Assembly: GCA_028720105.1 (NCBI GenBank)
Contig: JAQYLI010000046.1
Coordinates: forward strand, 1-58,093
Reading direction: 5' to 3'
Length of the DNA: 58,093 nt
Source: Oscillospiraceae bacterium
GTDB lineage: Bacteria > Bacillota > Clostridia > Oscillospirales > Ruminococcaceae
The notes beneath the pieces are model-generated. The model saw only the letters and a program-made list of their open reading frames with translations. It had not been told where the DNA came from and made no database searches. Positions 9,148-17,330 of the stretch are shown here, one piece after another (position 1 is the first letter of the stretch; each line of letters begins with the position of its first letter). Both the position numbers and the translations under genes were made by a program.

Positions 9148-10794
9148 TCAGTCGAGATATTCAAGAAATATCTTGACCGTTCTTGTGCTGCTGTTGCTGT
9201 TATGGTAAATAGATTCGGTATTGAATCGGTTTTTAGCCTTGTCCTTTATACTTCCCAATATACCGATAACATTATCCGAGCTGTTTCCGAAAAATATGTC
9301 TGTAACTTCTTTAAAAACCTTGTCATCAGCGCATAGTATCTGAATGGTGGAGGCTTTTGTCTCCGCCGCCTTCAGAGCCTCCGAGGAAATAAGCGCCTTA
9401 GCCTCGGAAACGCTTCCCGCAACCAGATTGTTGTAGTAATAATACTGATACTTTGTGCCCTTTGCCTCGGGTATCTCGTAATCATACTCGTCAAACTGTC
9501 TCAGCTCTCTAATTCTGTCGTCCGTAAGACCGAAGTAATCATATCTGACGGAATCGGGGGACTTCGGACGGTCGGGGTCGTCCCAGGTCAGGTCAATGTG
9601 ATAATAATCCCCGCCCATTTTGACCACATTCCACATATGAGGCTCGTTAGCCACACCGAGAACGATAAACGAGTCGATACCCACCAGTGAGCAAAGGTAT
9701 GTAAAGCTCTGTGAATATCCCTGACAAAGTGCGTTCTTCTCCACCAGAGTGCCGTAAATGCTGTTTGGATTGGCAGCATCGGAGTTATATTTGCAGTTTA
9801 CGATGATATAGTCGTGGAAAAGCTTAACAATGTCATAATCGCTCATATCGGAGGTTATCATAGAGAGAATTTTGTCAGTTTCCTCGTCTATCTCAGCCTG
9901 CATAGTTTTTATCTTTTCCTTGGAAAAGGTGTAGCCCACCTTCATACTTCTGATATAACCCGTAGAGGCGTCTGTAACGTATTCAATGGTGGGGGAGATG
10001 TAGAAGAGCCTGTTTTCATCGTTGTAAATAAGCTGATAGGTGTCAAAAAGCTCCTCAAATGTGACCTGTTCATCTTTGTCGAAGAGAATTTTATCATCGC
10101 AGTCAAGCATAGCGCTTACCAGTTTGTCATAAAGCTTTTGGTGCTTTGAGTCAAGAGTGTAGTAGCTGTAGGGGTGGGAAATTATCTTTCTGCCCGTATA
10201 TTTGCTTGTCCTGCCGTCAGTGAGCTTGATGTTGAGCCCCGACGATACATCGGCAGCAGAAACTTCCGTCTCCGATGAAGCAGTGACCGCTCCTTCTGAG
10301 GAAACCTCAGAAATCGTTACACTTTCAGATGAAACGCTTTCGGAAAGAGATACAGTCTCCGATGTAACAGCAGAAACCGAAGCCGTAGTCTGAGAGGGAG
10401 CGGCAGTTACAGCAGGCTGGGGAGGAGTTGTCTGAGTTTTCTCGTAATATTCGGAAATTCCCACCTCGGGAACGTCCTCCAGGGACAGGGACTGACTTGC
10501 GCTTGAAGCAGTCTCGCTTTCGGAGGGAACAGTTTCCGTGGTTGTCTCTGTCTCCGTTTCAGATTTGGGAACAGTGGTCTCTTCCGAAACGGTAGTCTGA
10601 GCAGAGGTGGTGGTTATCTCGGGAGTGGTGTGCTCCGAGGTGTCGTAAACGGTCATTACCGTGCCTGTTGCGGAGTATGTCGGCAGTGTGTCTGCGCCCT
10701 CGGGATATTCTATCTCGTTTCCGCAGGCACTGAGATAAAGCAGAGCAGCCGCAAAAGCAGCAGCTCTGAAAGCAAATGATTTGTATTTTTTCAT
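9148..10794 (-). CDS. Transglutaminase-like lipoprotein, paralogue 4, Ser/Thr/Glu linker
   Basis: Lipoprotein (MKKYKSFAFRAAAFAAALLYLSAC) with about 170 residues of low-complexity Ser/Thr/Glu/Val linker, then the shared helical region and a transglutaminase-like domain (ALCQGYSQSF Cys; EPHMWNVV His; HIDLTWDDP Asp). Start chosen at the second Met, 9 bp after GGAG. The upstream ATG overlaps the previous stop but lacks a ribosome-binding site. The linker is the kind that spans the peptidoglycan so the catalytic head can reach the surface. The C-terminal region (SSEALKAAETKASTIQILCADDKVFKEV) matches the same region in the other paralogues. Gap to the preceding gene is 17 bp. Confidence 0.88.
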   Translation of the reverse strand: MKKYKSFAFRAAAFAAALLYLSACGNEIEYPEGADTLPTYSATGTVMTVYDTSEHTTPEITTTSAQTTVSEETTVPKSETETETTTETVPSESETASSASQSLSLEDVPEVGISEYYEKTQTTPPQPAVTAAPSQTTASVSAVTSETVSLSESVSSESVTISEVSSEGAVTASSETEVSAADVSSGLNIKLTDGRTSKYTGRKIISHPYSYYTLDSKHQKLYDKLVSAMLDCDDKILFDKDEQVTFEELFDTYQLIYNDENRLFYISPTIEYVTDASTGYIRSMKVGYTFSKEKIKTMQAEIDEETDKILSMITSDMSDYDIVKLFHDYIIVNCKYNSDAANPNSIYGTLVEKNALCQGYSQSFTYLCSLVGIDSFIVLGVANEPHMWNVVKMGGDYYHIDLTWDDPDRPKSPDSVRYDYFGLTDDRIRELRQFDEYDYEIPEAKGTKYQYYYYNNLVAGSVSEAKALISSEALKAAETKASTIQILCADDKVFKEVTDIFFGNSSDNVIGILGSIKDKAKNRFNTESIYHNSNSSTRTVKIFLEYLD

Positions 10795-10811
10795 CTTCTG
10801 CTCTCCGTAAA

Positions 10812-11999
10812 TCATTCATATATCATTGTGATGTGTATGATAAGCTCATCGTCGTTAAGATAGCGAACATATTTCCTGTCCGTGACCTTAACGTCAGAGC
10901 TGTCGTTTGCGAATTTAAAAACCTGTTTGATCTCACCCGAGTCAAAAAGCTTGCTTACAGCGTCGTTGTAAGCTTTTTCATCGGAAAATCTCACAGCAGC
11001 GTCCTTTCTGCCGCAGTTTAAAGCGTCAGCCGCCGCCTTGCCCAGAAGCGAGATACCCTCCTCGGCAGAGTAAGCGAAATACCCCTCGCGCTTGTAGAAA
11101 TTATTATCAGAGGAGCATATTGGATAATAGTAATAGGTGTTGTCGGGGAAATGGGTGACTCCGGAAATATCGGAATCAGCCGTCAGAAAATAGTAATACC
11201 TGATAAAATCACGGTCGGGAGGTGAAAGTATGGGGTCGTCCCAGGTGCAGTCAACATTGTACCACATATCCTCAAGCTTGACCACATTCCAGGCGTGAAG
11301 TGCGCCGTCGGAGTTTGTTCCCGAAACGGTAAAGCAGTCGATATCCGCAAGCCTGCACAGATAATCGAAAGCGAAAGCATAGCCCTCGCACTGAGCGTAC
11401 CCGTCGCAAAGAGCGCCGTAAACGGTGTTGACATAATCGGTGTCCATAGAAAAGGTGCAGTTTAAAACAAGCTGATCGTGAAAGCGTTTCAGCTTTTCGT
11501 AATCCGAGGTGTTCTCATCGAAAGAACTGAAAATTTCCGCCGCTTTTGCCTCAATTTGTGTCTGAAGCTCCGCGCTTTCTTCCTTTGTAAATCTGTAGGA
11601 AAGCATAAGCGAGTCCGACTCGGAGGCAGGACGATAGAACATACTGGACAGCCAGAAAAGCTCTTCCTCCTGATAATAAACGGAAATATACAGCTTTCGG
11701 AGCAGTTCGGGGTCGAGAGCCTCTGGAAAAACAGCCTTATCCTCAAAGTTCAAAGCCGCGTCTCTGATGATGTTGTAATATTCCTTTTCCTTGTCGGAAA
11801 GCCGGCTGTAAATATATCGGCTGTCGTCAATATCGCCGGCAGCAGCAGTAAAAGCAGGCGCATTTGATGAAAGGCTGCCCGCAGGCTCGGGATCCTCCGA
11901 ACTAACGGGGATCTCTTCGACCTTTGAACAGCCTGCCGTCATTATAGCAATTATCGGCGCCGCGCAAAGCAGCGCCGTAAAAAAAGGGGATCTTTTCAT
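10812..11999 (-). CDS. Transglutaminase-like lipoprotein, paralogue 3
   Basis: Lipoprotein (MKRSPFFTALLCAAPIIAIMTAGC) with a short linker, the shared helical segment (RYIYSRLSDKEKEYYNIIRDAALNFE), a transglutaminase-like domain with Cys in AQCEGYAFAF, His in LHAWNVV and Asp in NVDCTWDDP, and the C-terminal regulatory-looking region (AVRFSDEKAYNDAV). Start chosen at the ATG after GGGAGCAAG rather than an upstream GTG/ATG without a site. It is the fourth gene of the operon, 17 bp after paralogue 2. All three catalytic residues are kept, so it is probably active. Confidence 0.88.
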   Translation of the reverse strand: MKRSPFFTALLCAAPIIAIMTAGCSKVEEIPVSSEDPEPAGSLSSNAPAFTAAAGDIDDSRYIYSRLSDKEKEYYNIIRDAALNFEDKAVFPEALDPELLRKLYISVYYQEEELFWLSSMFYRPASESDSLMLSYRFTKEESAELQTQIEAKAAEIFSSFDENTSDYEKLKRFHDQLVLNCTFSMDTDYVNTVYGALCDGYAQCEGYAFAFDYLCRLADIDCFTVSGTNSDGALHAWNVVKLEDMWYNVDCTWDDPILSPPDRDFIRYYYFLTADSDISGVTHFPDNTYYYYPICSSDNNFYKREGYFAYSAEEGISLLGKAAADALNCGRKDAAVRFSDEKAYNDAVSKLFDSGEIKQVFKFANDSSDVKVTDRKYVRYLNDDELIIHITMIYE

Positions 12000-12016
12000 T
12001 CTTGCTCCCAAATGTA

Positions 12017-13354
12017 TTAGTAAATAAGATCAAGCTCGATAACGAGAGTATTGGGGTCGCAGTTTGAAGCCACAGAGGAAACGGAAGAGTTTTCGCTCTT
12101 TATCCAGGAAGCGTAATCCTTGAGATTTGCGGTTATAGCGTCATAAACGCTCTTGTCGGAAACGCGTATCTCAGCGGCTCTCATCTTGTTTGAAGCAGTG
12201 GACTTGAGTTTTTCCTTCAAAGCGGCGTCTGCGGAAGCCGTGTCGGAATAAACCTGGTTTGTAACGTTAAAGTAATTCATCTTTGTAGCGGTGCAGGCAG
12301 GGGGAGTGAAGTAAGTAAGCTGAGTGCCCGAGACCTTCTTGTTAATATTGAAGTGGGACTTGTTGTGGATCCACTCGTCGGGAACAAGGAAGTATCTGTA
12401 TCTTACATTTGTCTCGTCCACCTCGGAAAGAATGGGGTCGTCCCAGGTGCAGTCGATGTTGTACCAATCGCCGTCCACCTTGACAACGTTCCATGCGTGG
12501 GTGTCATTAGCCTCGTTTGTACCTACGATTATCATAGATTCGATGCCGGACATATCGCAGAGATACTGCATAGTCTTTGCATATCCGTCACACTGGATAG
12601 CGCCGTTAACAAATCCGCCGTAAATGGTCTGGTTGAAGCCGCCTTCCTTGACGAAGTTGTTGTTGAGAGTGATAAAATCGTGGAAAACCTTGAGCTTTCC
12701 GAAGGTGTCCTTGCCCTCAGCCTGAGCGAGGACCTGGGCAGCCTTGGCGTCAATTTCCTTCTGCATAGAAGCGATAAGCTCGGGGTCAGTCTCCCAGTAC
12801 CACAGCTTGCCCTTTACCACCTTTTTGGAGGTAAGCCAGAAGAGCTGAGGCTCCTGCATATAAACACAGCCGTAAACCTTTATCCACATTTCGTCCGTAA
12901 CGCTGTCATCGACCTTAACCTTTGTCCTTACAGACTTTACCGCGTCAACGATATCCGCATAAAGAGCCTTTTCCTGATCGTTAAGAGTATTGTAAGCGTA
13001 TCTTGTCTTGAAATCCACATTATACTCTGTAATAACAGGAGCCTTCTCTGTAACAATGCCGCCCTCGATCATACTAACGACCTCGTCGTGATCTTCTGGG
13101 GAAATAGTCTCCGTTTCGGATATCTCGGGAGCGGTCTCGTCTCCGCCAAAGTCGATATTAGCTCCGGGGTCAACGAAAGAAGTGGCAGATGTCTCGGAAG
13201 AGCCGTCCTGACTGACTGCGGGGGCTTCTGTGCCGTCCTGAATGATATTGATGGTAGTTTCTTCGGGGGTTACTTCCTCGGTTTTACCGCAGGCAGAAAG
13301 CATAGAAGCGGTAAGGAGGAGCGCCGCGCAAACGGCGGAAATTCTTTTCTTCAT
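12017..13354 (-). CDS. Transglutaminase-like lipoprotein, paralogue 2
   Basis: Lipoprotein (MKKRISAVCAALLLTASMLSAC) with about 100 residues of Thr/Ser/Glu-rich linker, the shared helical region (RYAYNTLNDQEKALYADIVDAVK...QLFWL) and a transglutaminase-like domain: Cys in IQCDGYAKTM, His in DTHAWNVV, Asp in NIDCTWDDP. It is closest to paralogue 1 (shared GYAKTMQYLCDM.GIES and HNKSHFN/HNITHFN segments). AAAGGAAAGG lies before the ATG. The 63-bp gap to paralogue 1 shows no terminator, so it stays in the operon. Confidence 0.88.
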   Translation of the reverse strand: MKKRISAVCAALLLTASMLSACGKTEEVTPEETTINIIQDGTEAPAVSQDGSSETSATSFVDPGANIDFGGDETAPEISETETISPEDHDEVVSMIEGGIVTEKAPVITEYNVDFKTRYAYNTLNDQEKALYADIVDAVKSVRTKVKVDDSVTDEMWIKVYGCVYMQEPQLFWLTSKKVVKGKLWYWETDPELIASMQKEIDAKAAQVLAQAEGKDTFGKLKVFHDFITLNNNFVKEGGFNQTIYGGFVNGAIQCDGYAKTMQYLCDMSGIESMIIVGTNEANDTHAWNVVKVDGDWYNIDCTWDDPILSEVDETNVRYRYFLVPDEWIHNKSHFNINKKVSGTQLTYFTPPACTATKMNYFNVTNQVYSDTASADAALKEKLKSTASNKMRAAEIRVSDKSVYDAITANLKDYASWIKSENSSVSSVASNCDPNTLVIELDLIY

Positions 13355-13417
13355 TTTTGTAAATTCCTTTCCTTTAGTTATCGGCTATCGGAATTGACCG
13401 TGCCGCTTTATATTTTA

Positions 13418-15142
13418 TCAGTTATAAACGATATCGTAGTGAACGACCTGAACGCCTGCGGTAAAGGAGCGCTGTCTCTGGAGCTGCTTAACGGAGGAGG
13501 ACTTGCCCTTTGCATACTTCTGGAATGTCCTGAAGTAGTCGTCGCTCATAAGGGTGTCGTAAACGTCCTTGGAGCTTACTCTTACCTCAGCAACATTCTT
13601 GCCGTTAGCGATAGCCTCGTCAATAGCGGCATACATAGCATTCTCGGCGTCAGCCTTGCTGTCATAAAGCTTGTTGTAAGCCGCAAAGTAGTTGCAGGCT
13701 TCCTTTGTGCAGGCAGGAGGGTTGTAAAGCTTGACAGCGCCGCTGCTTCTGAGCAGAGTGCTTACATTGAAGTGAGTGATGTTATGTATCCAGGAGTCGG
13801 GAACGAGGAAGAACTCGTACTGAACGTAGCTTGAGCCGAAGCTGTTTATGGGGTCGCCCCAGGTTGAGTCAAGATTGTAGTATCCGTTCTCGCAGTAAAC
13901 AACGTTCCATGCGTGGGAGTTGCCTTCCTTGTCGGAGCCTCTGACAACGCAGGATTCGATGCCTGCCATATCGCAGAGATACTGCATAGTCTTGGCATAG
14001 CCTGCGCACTGAATGGGGCCCTTAGCGGTAAGACCGTTGTAAATGGAGCAGTTGTAGCCCGATTCGGACTTGCTGAACTCGCCCTGGAGAACGATGGAGT
14101 CAAAGAATACCTTGAGCTTAGAAACCGTGCCGCTGTAATTCTTAGCCTTTGAAAGGATAGACGCAGCAGCGGAGTCGATCTCGGACTGCATAGCCGCTAT
14201 CTCGTTTCTGTCGGTAGTCTTGAAGGACAGAGTAGCAAAGGAAGAGCCTGCGGAAATGGTGTTGCCCATCCAGAAAAGCTGAGGCTCGGAGTCGTAAACG
14301 ATGGTGTAAACCTTGACTACCTGCTCGGAGGTAAGACCGGAGGGAACTTCAACAACGCTGTTGAGAGTCTTTACAGCGTTAACATATCTGTTGTAAAGTG
14401 TCTGCTCGTCGGCAGTAAGCTGCTGATAAGCATATCTTGAAGAGGACTTTACATTGTAGCCGGGAGTCTCGATAGCGTTTCCGAAGCTTGATGAACCGCT
14501 GTCGGAGCTGCTGCCGGAATTATCTCCGGAGGAATCGCCCCAGCCCGACTCATTATCCTTGGAAGCCGTTGTAGTCTCAGCAGCAGGCTTTGTTTCGGCA
14601 GGAGCCGCAGTAGTGACAGCCGCAGTAGTTTCAGCGGGCTTTTTGTCGGAAAGGTAATCCGAATGGATAAATCCGCCGTCAGCCAGCTTGTAATAGCCTG
14701 TGTCGGTAAGAGCCGTTACCTCAACGGTATCGCCCGTGTAATGCTGGGAAATGGGAGTAGCGCCGATAATAGCCTTTTCTCTGGAATAGCAGTTTTCGGT
14801 AACGTACATAGTTCCTGAAAGTTCAGTCTCGGACCATTCCTGAGCGGTCTCAGAGGTCTCCGAGGTCTCGGAGGTCTCCGATGTTTCCGAGGTCTCTGTA
14901 GTTTCTTCGGTAGCCGAAGTTTCCTCGGAAGTGGTAGTCTCCTCGGTGGTAGTTTCGGGAACAGTGGTGGTCTCGGGAGCGGTAGTTTCGGAAACAGCCT
15001 CAGTTTCGGGAGCAACTGTGGTTTCAAGCTCGGGGATAGCGTTTCCGTCCTCCGCAGTTTTCTGACAGCCCGACGCTATCAGCGTAAGTGAAAGAACGCA
15101 GGCAATGGCAGCGGAAATTCTTTTACTGTTTGTTGTCTTCAT
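13418..15142 (-). CDS. Transglutaminase-like lipoprotein, paralogue 1, with SH3-like domain
   Basis: The longest paralogue (574 residues from the chosen ATG behind AAAAGGAG). The lipobox is LIASGC. A Thr/Glu/Ser-rich linker follows, then a bacterial SH3-like domain (GTMYVTENCYSREKAIIGAT...DTGYYKLADGGFIHSDYL) that could bind cell-wall peptide, a second linker, the shared helical region and a transglutaminase-like domain with Cys in IQCAGYAKTM, His in NSHAWNVV and Asp in NLDSTWGDP. The gene overlaps the end of the CorC/HlyC-type gene by 20 bp. The SH3 domain supports work at the peptidoglycan; this is inferred from family knowledge. Confidence 0.9.
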   Translation of the reverse strand: MKTTNSKRISAAIACVLSLTLIASGCQKTAEDGNAIPELETTVAPETEAVSETTAPETTTVPETTTEETTTSEETSATEETTETSETSETSETSETSETAQEWSETELSGTMYVTENCYSREKAIIGATPISQHYTGDTVEVTALTDTGYYKLADGGFIHSDYLSDKKPAETTAAVTTAAPAETKPAAETTTASKDNESGWGDSSGDNSGSSSDSGSSSFGNAIETPGYNVKSSSRYAYQQLTADEQTLYNRYVNAVKTLNSVVEVPSGLTSEQVVKVYTIVYDSEPQLFWMGNTISAGSSFATLSFKTTDRNEIAAMQSEIDSAAASILSKAKNYSGTVSKLKVFFDSIVLQGEFSKSESGYNCSIYNGLTAKGPIQCAGYAKTMQYLCDMAGIESCVVRGSDKEGNSHAWNVVYCENGYYNLDSTWGDPINSFGSSYVQYEFFLVPDSWIHNITHFNVSTLLRSSGAVKLYNPPACTKEACNYFAAYNKLYDSKADAENAMYAAIDEAIANGKNVAEVRVSSKDVYDTLMSDDYFRTFQKYAKGKSSSVKQLQRQRSFTAGVQVVHYDIVYN

Positions 15143-16484
15143 CTTCGGGTAACTCCTTTTCATATTCTTTTTGTTTTATTACAGCTTTTATTCTGACAAT
15201 TCTCATATCCTCAGTAAGCAGCACGGTAAATTCAATACCTTTGTAGCTTACGGAAGGATTTTCCCCGTCCTCGGGGATACGGCCCAGAAGGTCGGTAATA
15301 AAGCCGCTCATAGTGTCGTAACGGCAGTCCTCGGGGAGCGGCTCGCCGAGAGCTTCCATAACGTCTGCAGGGTCGGCAGTGCCCTTTATAGTGTAGGTAT
15401 CATCGGATATTTTGGATATATCCTCGGTCTCGTTGTCGTATTCGTCCTGAATACTGCCCACAATGGACTCCACCAGGTCCTCCATCGTGACCAGACCCGC
15501 AGTGCCGCCGTACTCGTCCACAGCCACAGCTATCTGCTGTTTTTTCTCGGTGAACATTTTAAAGAGGTCGTCGCACATACAGCTTTCGGGAACGAATTCA
15601 GCGTCTCTCAGAAATCTGCTTACGGAAACGCCCTGAGAAGACTCCGTACCGATAAGGCATAACAGGTCCTTAACGTAAATAATACCCTCAATGTGGTCAA
15701 CGCTGTCCCTGTAAACGGGAATACGTGAAAAGCCGCTTTTAATGGCGGTGTAGACCACCTCGGAAATTTCAGCATCCGCGCTCACCGCCACAATATCGGT
15801 GCGGTGGGTCATAACGTCGCTTACAGTAAGCTCGTGGAACTCGAAAACGTTGTTTATCATTTCCTTTTCGGAGGATTCGATAGTTCCCGTTTCGTTTCCG
15901 GCGTCCACCATCATAAGTATTTCTTCCTCAGTAACGGAGTCACTGTCGCTTTGATTTCTGCCGAAAAGAGAGGATACCGCCGCAGAAAGCTCGGTAATGG
16001 GTGACAGCAGGTAATACAGCAGTCTGACAGCGCCGGCGGAGGAAGCCGCAAATTTCTCGGCAGCAGAGCCTCTCATAAGAATCCTCGGCAGGTCGCTGCC
16101 GAAAAATCTTAAAACAAGCGCCGTTATCAGAAAGCACAGAGCAATAATGAGCCAAACCAAAGGAGCGTTCGCGTCTCCTGCTCCGATAACAAAGGGCTTT
16201 GCAAAGGAAAAAGCGAAAATTGCTCCCACAAGCAGGGAATTAAGAAGCTTGTGAACGGAGAACACAGCGAAAAACCTCCGCTGATTTTTAAATAAGCGGA
16301 AAAGGGTGTTTTTGCCGCCGCTTTCCTCCTCATAGCTTTTTATCCTGCCCTCGCCAAGCTCGTCAGCCGCCGCCTCGGCGCAGCCGTAAAACAGCCTTAC
16401 CGCCGTAAGGACAGCGCAAATGCCAAGAGCGATGGCAAGCTCCTTCTCGTCCGAAATAATAAACCGACTCCCGTCTGCTTCCAT
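15123..16484 (-). CDS. HlyC/CorC (CNNM)-family membrane protein with CBS pair
   Basis: A 453-residue membrane protein. Several hydrophobic segments in residues 15-190 correspond to the DUF21 transmembrane domain. A CBS pair follows (VMTHRTDIVAVS... FSRIPVYRDSVDHIEGIIYVKDLL ... VDEYGGTAGLVTMEDLVESIVG), then a C-terminal CorC_HlyC domain (YTIKGTADPADVMEALG). Members are linked to divalent cation (Mg/Co) export or homeostasis. It is the first gene of the lipoprotein operon, with AAAGGAAG before the ATG and a consensus promoter upstream. Why a cation transporter heads a transglutaminase operon is unclear. Confidence 0.9.
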   Translation of the reverse strand: MEADGSRFIISDEKELAIALGICAVLTAVRLFYGCAEAAADELGEGRIKSYEEESGGKNTLFRLFKNQRRFFAVFSVHKLLNSLLVGAIFAFSFAKPFVIGAGDANAPLVWLIIALCFLITALVLRFFGSDLPRILMRGSAAEKFAASSAGAVRLLYYLLSPITELSAAVSSLFGRNQSDSDSVTEEEILMMVDAGNETGTIESSEKEMINNVFEFHELTVSDVMTHRTDIVAVSADAEISEVVYTAIKSGFSRIPVYRDSVDHIEGIIYVKDLLCLIGTESSQGVSVSRFLRDAEFVPESCMCDDLFKMFTEKKQQIAVAVDEYGGTAGLVTMEDLVESIVGSIQDEYDNETEDISKISDDTYTIKGTADPADVMEALGEPLPEDCRYDTMSGFITDLLGRIPEDGENPSVSYKGIEFTVLLTEDMRIVRIKAVIKQKEYEKELPEDEDNKQ

Positions 16485-16556
16485 AACCGACTTCCTTTCA
16501 GGAAAAAGTATATATGCCGAAAGGGCATATTTATAAATTCTGATGATACATTGTAA

Positions 16557-16585
16557 ATTATACTACAAAACTCGCTCAATGTCAA
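16557..16585 (-). promoter_or_regulatory. Consensus sigma-A promoter of the transglutaminase-lipoprotein operon
   Basis: On the minus strand, TTGACA (16585-16580), a 17-bp spacer and TATAAT (16562-16557): exact consensus. The stretch 16485-16811 has no gene. It holds this promoter, the overlapping palindrome and a hairpin with arms atatgcc/ggcatat (about 16510-16531) in the 5' leader. Confidence 0.85.
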
Positions 16586-16597
16586 CGTGACAATGAG
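16575..16597. promoter_or_regulatory. Palindromic operator candidate over the -35 box
   Basis: Arms CTCAATGTCA and TGACAATGAG, a 10-bp inverted repeat with one mismatch around ACG, overlap the -35 hexamer of the lipoprotein operon. A bound protein would block RNA polymerase. The regulator is not identified. Confidence 0.55.
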
Positions 16598-16756
16598 ATA
16601 ATAAGATTAAAAGATAAAAGGGTTAATTCGTTAAAATTGCCCTAAAAACCTCAGTTTTCGGCCGGGGATAAAAAAACGGTAACGATTTGTAATCAAAATT
16701 TGGCAGAATTTCATAATCATTATCAAAAAGTATGTTCTGAAAATGTGAGAAAACAA

Positions 16757-16790
16757 AGCGCCGTATCTCATAAAAATGAAATACAGCGCA
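16757..16790 (-). terminator. Intrinsic terminator after the Asn/Gln-rich gene
   Basis: On the minus strand, GCGCTGTATTTCAT pairs with ATGAGATACGGCGC (with G-U pairs) around a T loop, followed by TTTGTTTTC. It sits just downstream of the 47-codon gene. Confidence 0.7.
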
Positions 16791-16811
16791 TTGCAGAAAA
16801 TATCAGAGCAT

Positions 16812-16955
16812 TTATCTTTCGGAACGGTTGTCCCTACAGTTCTGACCGTTCTGCTGATTTTTCTTCTGTTCGTTCTGCTGACGGTTCTGCTGGTTCTGCT
16901 GCTGATTCTGCTGATTATTCTGCTGACGGTTGTTATTCTGGTTCTGATTAAACAT
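16812..16955 (-). CDS. 47-residue Asn/Gln-rich protein
   Basis: A short gene read ATG TTT AAT CAG AAC CAG and so on. Of 47 residues, 17 are Gln and 15 are Asn. There are scattered Arg and Lys, a single Cys in NGQNCRDN near the C-terminus, and a basic end (NRSER). AAGGAAG lies 8 bp before the ATG and a terminator follows, so it is probably expressed as a single gene. Its complement reads as a run of Leu and is an artefact. Small Asn/Gln-rich proteins occur in Clostridia, sometimes linked to spores, but I cannot assign a family. Function unknown. Confidence 0.6.
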   Translation of the reverse strand: MFNQNQNNNRQQNNQQNQQQNQQNRQQNEQKKNQQNGQNCRDNRSER

Positions 16956-17042
16956 TAGTAATACTTCCTTTCCACGGGCGAATTACTTCCCCGTTACAGA
17001 AGTATTATGATTGAAATCCGTCCGAATATACAGAAGAATATA

Positions 17043-17330
17043 TCACTTGAAAAAAATACTGCTGTCCGAAAAGTCCTCACATTCCATTTTGTCTCTTTGC
17101 TTTTTCAGCGCAGAAGCATTGCGAAAATTTTCCATTTTTTTGAGAATATCCCGAATGGTAAGAAGTATCACCACCAGAGCCGCACCGGTCAGCATAAGCA
17201 TATCGGGAACGCTGAGTTCAAGCTGTTCTCTGAAATACCACAGCCCTGCGACAGCGGCGGCAGATATGACCGCCGTGCCGATAAGCAGAGGATTTTTCTG
17301 CATTTTAGGCTTATAATCGTGAAAGATCAT
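17043..17330 (-). CDS. Small membrane protein of unknown function
   Basis: A 95-residue protein with two hydrophobic segments (LLIGTAVISAAAVAGLWYF and DMLMLTGAALVVILLTI) and a charged tail. Its ATG overlaps the TGA of the ABC permease gene (ATGA), so it is translationally coupled and probably an accessory to that exporter. No family recognised. Confidence 0.65.
   Translation of the reverse strand: MIFHDYKPKMQKNPLLIGTAVISAAAVAGLWYFREQLELSVPDMLMLTGAALVVILLTIRDILKKMENFRNASALKKQRDKMECEDFSDSSIFFK

Noticed and set aside
12353-13834. A 493-codon plus-strand frame
   Set aside because: It lies antisense to two transglutaminase-like lipoprotein genes with clear signals and motifs; its product has no recognisable domain. 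It is a shadow of codon bias.
16776-16958. A 60-codon poly-Leu plus-strand frame, membrane-like
   Set aside because: It is the complement of the Asn/Gln-rich gene (CAG/AAC codons), has no ribosome-binding site, and the minus frame has proper signals.
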